Origin: Stemphylium vesicarium
Lineage: Eukaryota > Ascomycota > Dothideomycetes > Pleosporales > Pleosporaceae
Direction: 5' to 3'
Assembly (NCBI GenBank): GCA_004380135.1
Contig: QXCR01000078.1
Location: 79,088-143,087 of the forward strand
Length of the DNA stretch: 64,000 nucleotides
A program made the translations under genes and the position numbers. The notes beneath the pieces are model-generated. The model was given only the letters and a program-made list of their open reading frames with translations. It ran no database searches and had not been told where the DNA came from. Numbering within the stretch: position 1 is the first letter of the stretch; the number at the start of each line of letters is the position of its first letter. Shown one piece after another: positions 34,752 to 47,059 of this stretch.

Positions 34752-37594
34752 ATGTTGGGGCTGTCAGCTTACGTTCCGCGCGACCCTTTCCATCAGCTTG
34801 CGGTCACACTATGTGTTGTTGGTCTCTTTCTTCTCGCCGTCTTTGCTGTTGCGCTTAGGCCGAAGAGCAAAGGTCAAGCACCAAGCACGATCGAAGCGTA
34901 CTTGAAGTTTATCTATGGCTGCTTCTTGAAACCGCACACTGGCGACGGATTTGGAAGCCAACAAGATGCTCTCGTACGTCTATCCAGCCCTACTCCAACC
35001 ATTTGCACGCTAATCCGGCGAACAGGAAAGCTTTTACAAAGCACAAGCTGAAGTCTACGATGCTACCCGCCTGAGGCTCCTACGGGGTCGCGAAGACATG
35101 CTGGGACTGGTCGCAGCTCAGCTGAAACACCGTGCTGAAGCTGGCATGATCTCACAACGTCCAGTTTGGGTCGACATCGGAGGCGGCACCGGCAGCAAGT
35201 GAGCGTGCATGCGTTACTCTCACACGGCGGTTTCTGACGGTCATCCAGTGTCGAATCCATGAACGCTTTCGTTCCTGTAGCCAGCTTCTTCCGTTCAGTT
35301 TGTGAGTTAGTCGAGTCCACCAAAAGAAATGTTACTGACAATCATAGACGTCGTGGATCTTTCTCCCAGTCTTTGCGAAATGGCGCGCAAGCGTTTCGCC
35401 CGACTAGGGTGGACGAACGTCAAAGTCGTCTGCCAGGATGCGCGCGCCTTCCGCCTCCACGAACACGAGCCTCAAGCGTATGAACGCAAGGAGATGGTTT
35501 CTCAAGGCCAGACCGTGCGCGATCTCGACGAAAACGCAGATGCTGGAGGTGCCGAGCTCGTCACCATGAGCTACTCACTGAGCATGATACCCGAGTTCTA
35601 TCCCGTCATTGACTCCATGGACAGCCTCATGAGCCCCAACGGTGTTGTCGGTGTTGTCGACTTTTACGTACAAGATCAGGTCGACTTCATGGGCAGAAAC
35701 TATATCGGAGGTGCCATCGACCGTCATTGCATGTGGCTTTCACGTGTGTTCTGGCGGGAATGGTTTGCAATCGACCGGGTCAATCTGAGTCCTGCGCGGC
35801 GAGTATGTTATTTCTCACAGCATTAATAGGACCCACTAACATTCTCCAGGACTACTTGGAATATCGTTTCGGTACGATCCTAAACATCAACGCTCGGAAC
35901 AACTTCTTCAACACTGGCATCAAGCTACCCTACTACATCTGGGTAGGCTGCTCAAAGGATCACGGCGCGTCAACGCAGAAGCTCGCGGAGGTCGACGCCG
36001 CGGCTACGGAATCTCCATACCTTAATGCGCTTGATCTCCAGACCGGAGTTACACAGAATGACGTCGAAGTGCACTCCAAAGCCTACGAGTCTGCAGTTGT
36101 GAACCTGCAATCCAGCCTTCCACTGCCCGCGACTTGGTATCAGAATCACCACTGGCGCATTCACTACGATTCGGCTCTTCCCAAACACACCCGTTTCAAT
36201 AACTCATACATTTACGCCTTCACTTGGGAAGACGACGTGGCTGATATGCGACTACTGAAGCCAACGTCCAACGACGTTGTCCTCGCCATCGGCTCCGCTG
36301 GCGACAACATTCTTGCCTTTTGCCTAGAAAATTGCCGCCGCGTCCACGCCGTCGACCTCAACCCCTCCCAAAACCACCTCCTCGAGCTCAAAGTCGCTGC
36401 ATTCACAGCTCTCGGCTATCAAGACGTCTGGAAGCTCTTTGGTGAAGGCAAGCACGCCGACTTCCGCGACCTCCTCATTCAGAAACTGAGCCCCCATCTC
36501 TCCTCAGAAGCCTTCCAGTTCTGGCTTCATAATGGCCCATCTGTCTTCTCATCTTCATCATCAAAGGGTCTCTACTACTCTGGCGGTTCCGGAAACGCCA
36601 TCGCAATGGCCGGCTGGCTCTTCCGTCTCCTAGGTATGACCTCAGACGTCAAAGCGCTCTGCGCAGCCCAGACCCTCAACGAGCAACGCGAAATCTGGCA
36701 ACGCAGCATTAAGACCATCCTCCACTCCAAGATCCTCACCTACGCCATTCTCGGCAACGAAAAGTGGCTCTGGAAAGCTCTTGGTGTACCCCCAGCCCAA
36801 CGCGCCGTCATCGAAACCGACTTCAAAAAGACCCAAGACTACGACGAAGCCAAAGCAGCCGTCACACCAGCCAAGGACGCCGCAGCAGAGTACATGGCCT
36901 TCCACGAGGAGCCCTCCGACGACGAACTAAAGAGCAGCAGCGGAAACGCAATCTACGAATACGTCCTCAACACCTTCGAACCCGTCATCAACACCACCCT
37001 CCTCAGTACCTCGAACCACTACTACCTCCTCACCCTTCTCGGCCACTACACACCAACATCGCACCCCACATACCTATCTCCAAAGTCGCACGTCAAGCTC
37101 AGCAAGCCCGCTGCGTTCAACGGGCTACGCATCCACACGGACGAGATCTCCGAAGTCATTGCTAGAATGCGACCGGGTACGCTTACCATTGTCGTAGTCA
37201 TGGACTCGATGGATTGGTTCCCACCGCAAGGCAACCAAGCGTTGCGTCAGATCCGCGCGCTGAATCGGGCGTTGAAGGTTAAGGGGAGGGTTATGTTGAG
37301 GAGTGCAGGGCTGGAACCGTGGTATATTAAGTGCTTTGCTGAGTGTGGGTTTGGGGTTAAGAGGGTTGCTGTGAGGTTGCCAGGGAGTTGTATTGATCGG
37401 TATGCCTTCCCTCCTAGATGTTTTGAGATGACGGTGCTAATGAGTGGTGTAGTGTCAACATGTATGCGTCAACGTGGGTTTGCACAAAGGAAGTTGGGCT
37501 CGAGAAGGATGATGTCAAGGTTGGTACGTCGGGGGCGAGGAAGGCGTCGTTGGCGGAGCTAAAGCTCGAGGCTCCCGCTTTGCGTGTTGAGTAG
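34752..37594 (+). CDS. BTA1: Betaine lipid (DGTS) synthase, fused methyltransferase and aminocarboxypropyltransferase
   Basis: Makes diacylglyceryl-trimethylhomoserine from diacylglycerol and S-adenosylmethionine, a phosphorus-free membrane lipid. Six exons: 34752..34973, 35026..35198, 35249..35301, 35348..35802, 35850..37399 and 37453..37594; 864 residues. A transmembrane helix (LCVVGLFLLAVFAVAL) anchors the N-terminus. Domain 1, about residues 75-310, is a BtaB-like methyltransferase with VWVDIGGGTGSN. Domain 2, about 390-840, is the DUF3419/BtaA-like 3-amino-3-carboxypropyl transferase with VVLAIGSAGDNILAF and VHAVDLNPSQNHLLELK. The order is methyltransferase first. In other fungi the enzyme is induced by phosphate shortage; I did not identify a Pho4-type site. 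Confidence 0.94.
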
Positions 37595-38352
37595 GGAGCT
37601 TGCGCGCGGTTCCTTCAATCTGGTCATCTGATTTACTTGTTTTTTCTTTCTTTGTCACCTCGAGTAGCGTGTCGGGTGGTCCATTTGTCGTTTTCTCTAA
37701 CCATAATAGATATCATGCTGCAAACAGCCAGCATGTGGCTTTTCCCGTGACCGGTCTTTCCAACGAGTCGTGCATGCTGTAACTGGTCAGCCTTGAAGCT
37801 GCTGACGTTAGGAAGGCACAACTCATGCATTGATGAGTTGGCGACGCGGTATCCAGCTCGAAAGGTAAGGAGCGAGTTTGGAGACTATATATGTATTTGC
37901 CAGAGTAGATCAATTCGCGACTCAGAGGGAGGCGAAAGTCTGTACTAGGGAACGCTAGAAATCAGTGGGTGCACTGTTACGTGATCTGCTGCTGCTGACA
38001 CCTGGAGTGCGATGCGCATCACAAGGCTGTGCGTCACGCTAAAGCTTGCTCAGCCTCCTCCGACTGCTGAAGCAATAGGCAACAGCGGCATTTCTTCGCT
38101 CTTCCATACTCAACCTCAGAAACCGCATTTTCACTGAGATACTTCTCCCATCGCGTCCCCGATAACAGCACACCCCACAATCTCACCGGCAGAGTTCTCC
38201 GCTTGAATCGTGTCACCAAATCGCGATACAATCACAATCATATACGTCCTGGATCCAAGTCTTCATGACGAGCGCGAACATCAGGATTCGGAAGGCAAAC
38301 TCGCGATCGCTCCATCAGAATCCAGCCAATCATCAACTAACAGACGATTGCA
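37595..38352. other. Intergenic
   Basis: About 760 bp between BTA1 and the HET gene; no supported feature. Confidence 0.45.
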
Positions 38353-40059
38353 ATGCTCTATACCGCTCTCAATCGAGAGCAGAAGGAGATCAGATTGGTT
38401 CACTTGCAGCCTGCTCTGAACGAATCTGACAACATCAAGTGTCGCTTCAGCATCGTCAACTTAGACAATGATGATGTTCAATATGAAGCGCTATCCTACG
38501 TCTGGGGCGACCGCACACACGACGAGCTGATCTACATCGAGGGTATTGCACAAAGTGTAACGCAGAATCTGTACCAAGCTCTCTTACACCTGCGCTACGA
38601 AGATCGCGAACGCACGCTCTGGGTAGATGCTATATGTATCGACCAAATTAATTCGCACGAACGCACACACCAAGTGGGCCAGATGAGATCCGTCTACTCT
38701 CTCGCGACCACTGTAGTTGTCTGGCTTTGCGAAGCCTCCTCTAGAACCATACGTGCGTTCAACTTTTTCCAACTTTACGGACACGGCGCTGGCCCGCACA
38801 TTGCAGAAATGTTTTCATTTCCAAAAGAGGATGGAGGAGCCATGATCGATGATAACAATGTTTTGGCTTTAGGTCTTCTCATGTGTCTGCCCTGGTTCAA
38901 CAGAATTTTGACTGTACAAGAATGGGTCCTAGCTCGCGCCACGATGTTTCAAGCAGGAAAACACACCGTTGATGGAGATTTTCTTGTGCAATGTATCTCC
39001 AATATTGAAAGACATGCAAATACCTGCTGCCGGGTTTTCAGTCCTCCTCTTATCCGCGCCTTGTTCGGTATTATTTTTGAACCCTTGAGAACCATGGTGG
39101 AATTGCGAAAGGGAATAAGGGACTTTGTCCGCACTTTGAGCGACTTCCGAAGCAGAGATGCCAAAGACTCTCGCGATAAGCTGTATGGCCTGCTAGCACT
39201 TGCAGAAGAGGATCTGGCAAGTCTGCTGCACCCAGATTATAATTCAACTGTGGAGCAAGCGTATGAGACTTGGACGAGGGAAATAGTCGCCTCGACGAAA
39301 CGCCTGGACATTCTCAGCCAGATCTTGCCTTACGGACAACGAAACCTCAGTACGCCGTCGTTTGTGTCAGATTGGACTGCTAGATGTGAGGGTCCCTACG
39401 AAGATAGAAGACCGACATCCATAAGACGCATCCGCTGCTTATTACTTTACAATACATGTAGAAGCTTAGATGCCAAAGTGGTAGCTGGAACAGGGGTTTT
39501 AAAGGTCCGCGGAATCATCGTTGATACTGTTGCAGCCATGGTGACTGTCGACAGGGAATATGTGAAAAGTCTGGACGAAATGCACGATCTCCTTAAGCAA
39601 ATGAAGCGACCGAAAGATCAATGCTCTCGGCATGACAGTACTACACAAGAATCATATTGGCTGACTATGTGTGGTGGCATGAATCAAGACCGAGGGCGCA
39701 ACAAGCTGCTTCGCGTTCACTCAGTTCAGGACGCCTCGGCTGTGAAAAGATGGCTCGTATGGTGCAAAGCTGGTCGCATCCCAGACCCTGAAAACGAAGT
39801 ACTTGATACAGAGGATTTGTTCCTAGATGTATCCTGGGGACGAGATTTCGCGACTACCGAGCTGGGACGCATGGGGTTCGTTCCGAAGAATACACAGATC
39901 GGAGATCGAATCGCCGTTCTCATTGCAATCCATGTTCCATTCGTTTTAAGACCCAAGGGAGAGTGCTACACTGTGATGGGCGATGCGTATATACAGGGCA
40001 TCATGGATGGGGAAGCGATGAAGCCTTTGGAGGAACTCGAGAATATTGTTCTCGTGTAA
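38353..40059 (+). CDS. HET-domain protein (heterokaryon incompatibility family)
   Basis: Intronless, 568 residues. The HET domain occupies about residues 45-200 with its signatures YEALSYVWGD, LWVDAICIDQINSHERTHQV and MRSVYSLATTVVVWL. The C-terminal 350 residues show no repeats (no WD40, ankyrin or TPR) and no NACHT domain, so this is a short, stand-alone type. HET proteins trigger cell death or growth arrest upon fusion of unlike hyphae, often as one half of an allelic or non-allelic pair; whether this one does cannot be told. The frame is intact. It marks the change from core to accessory content. Confidence 0.9.
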   Translation: MLYTALNREQKEIRLVHLQPALNESDNIKCRFSIVNLDNDDVQYEALSYVWGDRTHDELIYIEGIAQSVTQNLYQALLHLRYEDRERTLWVDAICIDQINSHERTHQVGQMRSVYSLATTVVVWLCEASSRTIRAFNFFQLYGHGAGPHIAEMFSFPKEDGGAMIDDNNVLALGLLMCLPWFNRILTVQEWVLARATMFQAGKHTVDGDFLVQCISNIERHANTCCRVFSPPLIRALFGIIFEPLRTMVELRKGIRDFVRTLSDFRSRDAKDSRDKLYGLLALAEEDLASLLHPDYNSTVEQAYETWTREIVASTKRLDILSQILPYGQRNLSTPSFVSDWTARCEGPYEDRRPTSIRRIRCLLLYNTCRSLDAKVVAGTGVLKVRGIIVDTVAAMVTVDREYVKSLDEMHDLLKQMKRPKDQCSRHDSTTQESYWLTMCGGMNQDRGRNKLLRVHSVQDASAVKRWLVWCKAGRIPDPENEVLDTEDLFLDVSWGRDFATTELGRMGFVPKNTQIGDRIAVLIAIHVPFVLRPKGECYTVMGDAYIQGIMDGEAMKPLEELENIVLV

Positions 40060-40355
40060 GACCGAGATGTAACTCATCTCGAACGATTGAGAGCAGTACA
40101 CAGCTTCCTAGTTGGCAGCAATGTATGGCGTAGTTGCCTTGGTCTTGCGTCTAGTGTTTCTGCGGTCGGGTCAAATTCTCAGCAGCCCATTTCCTGGTAC
40201 CAACGTGGAGGTACGCCGCTTTCACCAAAGAGGATACCCTCGTTCAATCCCTTTGCCGTGCAATCTGAACTCAATGCGTTGAGCCGCAGCCTTTGTTTAC
40301 TTGCCGATATTAAGCATACCACGTCTCCCTTGCAGTAGGATAAGAGATTCTTTAG

Positions 40356-40589
40356 CAAGGCTCCCTAGGACAGCCGAGGAAAGATCACAGCCGAGTACCA
40401 GCCAGACTGAGCACGCGCATACATCGATACATTGAAGTGGAGATTGAAGCACCTGACGAGCCTACCGAGCCAGCGTTAGAGGACATTACCTTGGAGATGA
40501 CTGTACGATGGAAGTCTGAATCCAGAAACAAGAACACCGTGACATCTTTGGTCTGGGAAACCACATTTGATTTACATCGCGTGTACTAA
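40356..40589 (+). pseudogene. Orphan exon-like coding fragment downstream of the HET gene
   Basis: An open frame of 77 codons without ATG, beginning right after the acceptor-like GATTCTTTAG and ending at TAA 40587..40589. The protein has clear coding character: YIEVEIEAPDEPTEPALEDI, then TLEMTVRWKSESRNKNTVTS and FDLHRVY. I recognise no family and could not find a matching upstream exon. It may be the last exon of a gene that I cannot rebuild, or a relic. Confidence 0.3.
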
Positions 40590-41317
40590 TTATACATACC
40601 CGACAGTCTTATGCCGACATCGACTAGAATGAAGCTGATATCTGAAGCGAACCCGAGAATGTCGGCGCCGGATGTCATCCTTGGGGGCGAGATAGACTGC
40701 TAGTTCAGAAGCGCGACGCATACTGAGGCCTTTGTCTTCGCGGCCACTTTGATTCAATCCTCGGATGGCATGAGTGGTGCTTTTGTCGATAAGACCTTCG
40801 TTCTTGATGGCATAAGTAGGCGAGTGATGCGCACACGGACCGCGCAGGCTTTCAGGGTCGCATGTTGCAAATTCGCGACCCTACGTCATTTCTTCTCCGC
40901 TTGAAATCTCAGCTCGTTTGGAAAAGGCCTGATGGTTGTGCGATAGTCTTGCGTGATGCTCCCCAGCCACCACAATACTAGCTGACATATGTTTTCGCCC
41001 GAAAGCAAGGAGTCGCCAGATGGTTCGTGACGGTGCGAGAGGGATATATCAAGTTTAATAGTACCTAAGCAATCTCTGTGCGAAAGCAGCAACCGCAGGT
41101 GAGCATTGCTTCATATCATCGGAACACGGCTAAATTTTGATGAGGGGTTGAAGTGTGGAAGGCTTCAAAATCGGGCAGCTTGATGTTTGGTACCACGTTC
41201 GCGTCTTTAGCCCCGGACGCGTCGGCGGCCTGCATTCGCGTCGCGCTCCTCACACCTTCCAAATCTCAACACCACATTGTTGTAACGGGTACTGATACAT
41301 TTGTTTCTACTGGTAAC
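40590..41317. other. Intergenic
   Basis: About 730 bp, no supported gene, RNA or repeat. Confidence 0.45.
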
Positions 41318-42533
41318 CTAATCTTGACGCGCAGGGTCGAGCTCGGTTTTTCCGACGATCTCAGCAATCTTCGCCATCACGTCCGCAGTAAGCTTATCCA
41401 TGATCTTCAAGGCTGCACAGTTGTCCACCACTTGCTCGGGTCTCGACGCACCCGTGATAACTGCAGAGACATGCGGATTCTTCAAGCACCATGCGAGCGA
41501 TAGCTGCGACTGACTGACGCCCAAGCTATCCGCAATCGGCTGTTGAACAGGTTAGCAAGGCTAAATTGCGATGATTGACGAGTCCAAAACACACCTTTAA
41601 TGCCTTTGCTCTGCTGATCAGATCCTTCCACTCATCATTTCCGTACCGATCGCGCATACCGCTCACGAAGCCATCTTTCCCTTCCGCGAATCTTGACCCT
41701 TGAGGTGGCGCGTCCGGACTATCGTTGTACTTCCCACTCAGGAGCCCGAATTTCAGCGGCGAGAATGTCGTCAGCCCAATGCCGAAGCGCGCATATAGGC
41801 GTTGGAACTCGCTCTCAACCTTCTTTCGCTCCAGCAAGTTGTACTGCGGCTGCTCTACTACCGGCGCAATGAGACCCAACTGCTTCGCTATTCCGCACGC
41901 CTCGGCAATCTCATCCGCAGACCATTCGGACGTACCCCAGTACAGCGCCCAGCCCTTCTGCTCGATGACGTGATTGAAGGCGCGGACTGTCTCTTCCATG
42001 GGCGTGAGGCGGTCCGGACGATGCGCATATACTATATCGACATACTCCAGATCCATCCGCTTGAGCGATGCGCGAAGCCCCTCAATGATATGTTTACGCG
42101 AAAGGCCGTGGTTGTTCACCAGTACCTCTCCATTGTGGCCGCCCCAGTTCAGCTTGGTGGATATCACAAGATCGCTGCGACTCCAGCCAAACTTCTTGAT
42201 GGCCTGACCCATTATGATCTCAGATTGGCCCGACGCGTAGGACTCAGCGGTGTCGAAAAACGTGATCCCGTTATCGTATGCGGTCTTCATAATGGAGAAA
42301 GTGCGTTCTGGGGCTGGAATTAGTCATGTGGATCGCGGAAAGAGGTATAGAGTCAAGAACCATTGTCGACATGGCCACCGAAGCTACAATAAAGTCAGCG
42401 CTGGCACATGAGAAGAAGACGGTCCTGCGACATACGTGAGCCATCCTCCCAAACCGAGCACTGAAACATGCAGCCCGCTGTTGCCCAGGCGGCGGTATTG
42501 CATGCCAGTTTTACGAGGTTCTTCCCATGCCAT
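41318..42533 (-). CDS. Aldo/keto reductase (potassium-channel beta-subunit-like)
   Basis: NADPH-dependent reductase with a (beta/alpha)8 barrel. Exons 42533..42436, 42383..42361, 42307..41595 and 41539..41318; introns of 52, 53 and 55 bp; 351 residues. The AKR tetrad is present: Asp and Tyr in FFDTAESYASG, Lys in VISTKLNWGG, His in DIVYAHRPD. LGLGGWLTFGGHVDN at the start and the C-terminal ITGASRPEQVVDN cofactor-binding stretch fit the KCNAB-like subfamily. Exon 2 is only 23 bp and its donor (GTTCTT) is unusual, but frame and protein pattern support it. Substrate unknown. Confidence 0.93.
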
Positions 42534-43319
42534 GTTACAGGTGTTCGTATGTAAATATGTCGATACAAGAGCAAAAGATTCGAAAGTCAAGGAACCAGAA
42601 TTGGACGGCGTTGAGCCATCAGGTGCGACCTTCTCATCGAGAAATTGCTGGTGCGGCCCAAAGTCGCGCCGACCCCACTGAGGACGGAAAACCTGTGATG
42701 AGGGGCAAAGCCATGAAGCTACCTGCCTGCATCGGAGATGCCGTCTTCTTCAGGAAATTCGGGCATTGCCGCCATTGCTGTCATTCTCACGGGAATGCGA
42801 ATTGCAATGACTCGCGACAACGTCTCGTCATCCACCCCCGCAATAACGACATGCAGTAGCGTGGACATATATGTGGAGCGTCGTGTGCGAAGTGGGCCGG
42901 GCTAACGACATCAACGATGAAGGAACTCAACTCTCTGCAACCGGTGGAAGTCCAGACATTCGTCAGATGTTTGCGAAAGGCTCCATATTCTGCGAAACAA
43001 GGACTCCGAGGCATACCCAGGTATTAAACTGCTTCCAAGAAAGGATGTGAGTCTCAATCGTAACGCGAATACTCGTTGGCATGGAATTCGAAGGTAACCA
43101 AATTATATTTTCCATTTAGACGTACGGCTAAGTGCAACCGAGGGTCGCGAAAACTTCGGCACGATTGATGGGCGTTTTGCGGCTTCCAGACCCTTGGTGA
43201 GGGGATGCCAAGGTTCGCGGGTCAGGCGTGCGCAACGTCGCCTTCCTCATTGCACACAACAGCACTCCTGACAGCACAATGTCGACTGCTTACGGCTCGG
43301 CCATCTTACTCTAATTGGC
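42534..43319. other. Intergenic
   Basis: About 790 bp with no supported feature. Confidence 0.45.
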
Positions 43320-45019
43320 CTAAATCGTGAACCGGAAATCCAGCCGCTTGTTGCCATCTTTTTCACGGGCGGCAATGTCTGCTTGGTACAACTCCTTCTC
43401 CTCGCTAGTCAGCTGCTCCCACCTCTTTTGCTTATTCTTGTTCAGGCGCACCAGGACCGTCCTTTGCACGAGGAATGTCAGCACGCTAAGTGCGCAGATG
43501 GCTACGAGCACCGAGTTTCCCTGCTTATAGTACGGACTATCGTATTTGCGGTAGATCTGTGAACTGATCAAGGATCCGATTTGGACAATAACGTTGTATG
43601 TTGCCGCCGTGATTGCGCGCTTTTTGACGTCGAAAGTGTTCTCGGAGATCCAGGATGAGACCAGTGGATGGAAATATGGGTATCCGGAGATCAGCGTGAT
43701 CAGCGAAAAACGGCTCCATTCGCGGCCGCCATCGGGAAGCGTCAGAAGCGCAACGAGCAGCGGCATAATCCAGAATTCACCGAATATACAGTGGAAGGTG
43801 CGTTCGTTAAAGTAATCGCTGGAATATGCCAGCGCTATCATGGTGACAACTTGGAGCGCAGCAGACGGAATTGTCAGCATGTTGCTGTTGAAGGTGCTGA
43901 AACCAAGACGCTTGAGCGTGAGTGTGAGATAGCCTTGCACGGGCGAGGCTGGGATGTAGGCAACAAGGCCGATGAAGTACAGACCCCACATGGATGAATC
44001 TGACCAAGCCGCGCGGATATCCTTCAGAGTGGCAGGCTCCTTGAGAGCCGTGAGGCCCTTGGCTGGATCGTCTCTGAGAATTCGGTTTACCATGATGACC
44101 TCTTCTCGCTCGGTGTACCAGCCATTGCGCCAAAGCACATTTTTGGTGGATGTGGGCGCCGCGGGCAAGTACAGGAAGGAAAGCACGGCGATAACCACAG
44201 TCAGAAGACCTTCGAGGAGAAAGAGCCAAAACCAGCCAGGTTTTCCTCCGACACCGCGCATTTCCAGAATGCCCGCTGCGAGTAGGGCGGAAACGACGCG
44301 GGCGACGTTGAGCGTGGACCAGAAGGCCGCCAGGCGCAGGGAGAGCTCTTTTGACTTGTAGAAATAAGTCGCAAACAAGATGACTCCAGGAATGAAGCCG
44401 CCCTCGCAAAACCCGATAGCTGCTCGGCCGAGATAGAACGAGGTGCGATCGTGCATCCAAGCTTGACCCCAGGATGCAGTTCCCCAGGCAAGCATCATGG
44501 TCGGAAGGATGTACTTGAAGCCATATCGCTTGGTGAGGCTAGAAACACCGTCAGCCAGACAGGTATCCAAGATTGACTCGGGCACACCCACAATTGAACT
44601 GGAAATTCCGCAGCCAGAAAGCACAGAAGCTGGATGGTAGTGCCGTTGTTGTAGTCATCGCTAGTCAAACCAAGGTCGTCCAAAAGGTTATCGGCGAGCG
44701 CATTGGACAGATTGCCGCGATCAAGCTGCGTTTATTAACATTTGAACCCAATTTCCAGCACACATCAACTCACCTGCAGCCCGAACATCATAAGACATAA
44801 CCAGGTGAGTAGCCGTAGATCCGTTTTCCGCACAACACGCCGCTCCTCCTCTACACTCCAACTGGCAAGCGGATCGAAGCGATGTCGGCCTTCGTAGCTC
44901 TCGTGTGGAGGAACTATGTCTGCAAGCTCTCCTCTCCCGATATGAGCCGACTGCTTGAGCGAGTTGGCATCTTCGCTGACCCGTGTTGTATGCGGGGCTG
45001 CTTCGATGTCGTTTCCCAT
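43320..45019 (-). CDS. MFS permease of the Dal5/anion:cation symporter type
   Basis: Plasma-membrane transporter, 532 residues, about 12 membrane segments. Exons 45019..44774, 44725..44592 and 44538..43320; introns of 48 and 53 bp. The cytoplasmic N-terminus is hydrophilic; the first membrane segment leads into LDRGNLSNALADNLLDDLGL, the family's DRxNhxNA pattern. FYLGRAAIGFCEGGFIPGVI is the TM4 region and GKPGWFWLFLLEGLLTVVIA the TM6 region typical of Dal5, Tna1 and Soa1 relatives, which carry small organic anions such as allantoate, nicotinate or sulfonates. Its divergent partner is a TauD dioxygenase, which makes a sulfonate substrate attractive (inference). Confidence 0.9.
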
Positions 45020-45541
45020 TGTCGTGGTCCGGGGAGCTCAAGCCAACTGCAAACTTGGCGGTGAAATGTAAAAGCTGTTAGCGACTGAAGACCAAAGACC
45101 ACTGTCTCTCAGGAGACGCGATTCCATCTTCTATATATCACGTAAACATTGATGTCGCAATTGCGCCTCATCTCGTCGCCATCTTGGCCTTGCACACCGA
45201 GGTAGTAAGTGCGCCGCCGAAGGAGGAGAAAGAGGGGAGTGCACGGTGATGCGCATGTTGATATGCGTCCGATTGGCTTACTGTGTCTACCCCTGGTTCG
45301 ATCTTTACAGGTAGTCTGAATGTCCCGCAACATGGTTGTCGGCCCTAGTCCCAATATATCCAAAGTGTCCGATGACGTGCTCTAGCCAACGCACGGCGGT
45401 TGCAGCGACCTTACTTCCGGGAAGGATTAATATGCTTGGGACCGCCGGGTGAACAAAGCTAAAGCTGATATCCCGTCTGGTCAAACGAAAATTACTAGGC
45501 TCACTTCAGTGCTTGTATAACATAGTATCTATTCGTTGTCC
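45020..45541. promoter_or_regulatory. Divergent promoter between permease and TauD dioxygenase
   Basis: 522 bp between two start codons of genes that may act on the same nutrient. I could not assign a sulfur-regulator (MetR/Cys3) or nitrogen (GATA) site with confidence. Confidence 0.45.
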
Positions 45542-46789
45542 ATGATGGCTCCAGCAAAGCGCACGGATTCTATACACGAAGATGGTGTCAATGGTACCAA
45601 AATCGTTGGCGGGAACTCGACCGCCCGATCAAGGCTATCGGAGCCTCTGGTCTATTCGGGGTCGCTAGACAGCTTCAAACATCAGGATCTGACACCGGTC
45701 ATCGGGAGAGAATACGAGGGCCTCCAGGTAACGGATCTGCTTTCACAGGGCGACACCTTGATAAGAGACCTGGCCGTCACCAGTACGACGCTCTGACCGT
45801 AAACGAATTATGCTGTTGCTGACATCTTTCACTAGTCTCGCAACGCGGTGTTGTGTTCTTGCGAAACCAGGACGTCACACCTAATCAGATGCGCGACCTA
45901 ATGCTGCGCATAACCGAACTTTCAGGATGCGTAAGTCAAAGTTGCTAGCAAAGCTCCTCAACTTCATGAATGCTAACGTGTAGCTAGCCCTCTTCATCTG
46001 GCCTCCACGTACATCCCCTCACAGAAGAAGGCTCCGAACTAGGCGACCAGATCTCCGTCATCAGTAGCGAGAAGCAGAAGAAAGGAGGCGGTCTCACACA
46101 CCAACTCTCTGATGTCAGCCGTCTCGCATCTGCAGGCTGGCACAGCGACATCACCTTCGAGCCCGTACCGTCTGACTACGCAATGCTGAAGATCCATACT
46201 CTGCCCCCAACAGGCGGGGACACTTTGTGGGCCTCAGGCTACGAGATCTACGATCGCCTCTCTCCAGCCATGCGAACTCTCCTCGAGGGCCTAACAGCAA
46301 CGCACGACGCAAAGTTCTTCCTAGAAGAAGCAGAGAGACTAGGAAACCCACTTCGAAAAGACATCCGTGGAAACCCATTGAACTCTGGTGACTCGCTAAC
46401 AGCCACACACCCGGTCATACGCACGAATCGTAAGTCTATCAACCCTTCTTCAAGCACTGTAATTGCTGACATATACCACAGCTGTGACGGGGTGGAAGTC
46501 AGTCTACGTGAACAAAGGATTCACCAAGCGCATCAATGGTATCACGAGGGACGAGTCCGACCTCCTTTTGCCATATCTGTTCAACCTTATGACGCAGAAT
46601 CACGACGCTCAGGTGCGGTTCAAGTGGCAGAAGAACGACCTGGCTATTTGGGATAACCGGAGTACGTGGCATTGCGCGACGTATGACTACGCGGAGGCGA
46701 GGGCGGGAGACAGAGTGTGTAGCCTTGGGGAGGCGCCCTACCTTGATTTAGGAAGCCGGAGTAGAAAGGAGGCGTTAGGGTTGGCATAG
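45542..46789 (+). CDS. TauD/TfdA family 2-oxoglutarate dioxygenase
   Basis: Fe(II)/2-oxoglutarate enzyme of the taurine/sulfonate dioxygenase type, releasing sulfite from a sulfonate if it acts like yeast Jlp1. Exons 45542..45782, 45836..45930, 45988..46429 and 46482..46789; introns of 53, 57 and 52 bp; 361 residues. Iron ligands are visible: HSD in GWHSDITFEPVPSDYAML and the distal histidine in NRSTWHCATYDY, with the arginine in GDRVC that would hold oxoglutarate. GVVFLRNQDVTPNQM and GGDTLWASGYEIYDRLSP are typical. It lies head to head with an MFS permease. Other substrates (herbicide-like ethers, sulfate esters) are possible for this family. Confidence 0.9.
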
Positions 46790-47059
46790 GAGGTTGCATA
46801 AATGTACTGGAGGGCTCTCTGGATAATTATATTGTAGTCGTCTCACAGGGATACTGACTTATCCGTGATTTATTTATCAGTCGCCTCACAAATTTGTGGA
46901 ATACTCCTTAACGCAAAGTTCGTCCTAGCGCGATTTAGAGTCTCATATCTCGCTCGTGTAGTTGGAAGTGAGAAGTGGGAGAAGCTGCTGTTGGATTGGA
47001 CAAAGATTCCATGATTCAATCCCTATGCTGGTATTATCAAGCTAACATCTATGAACAAT
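46790..47059. other. Short convergent intergenic region
   Basis: 270 bp between the 3' ends of the TauD gene and the peptidase gene; nothing recognised. Confidence 0.4.
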
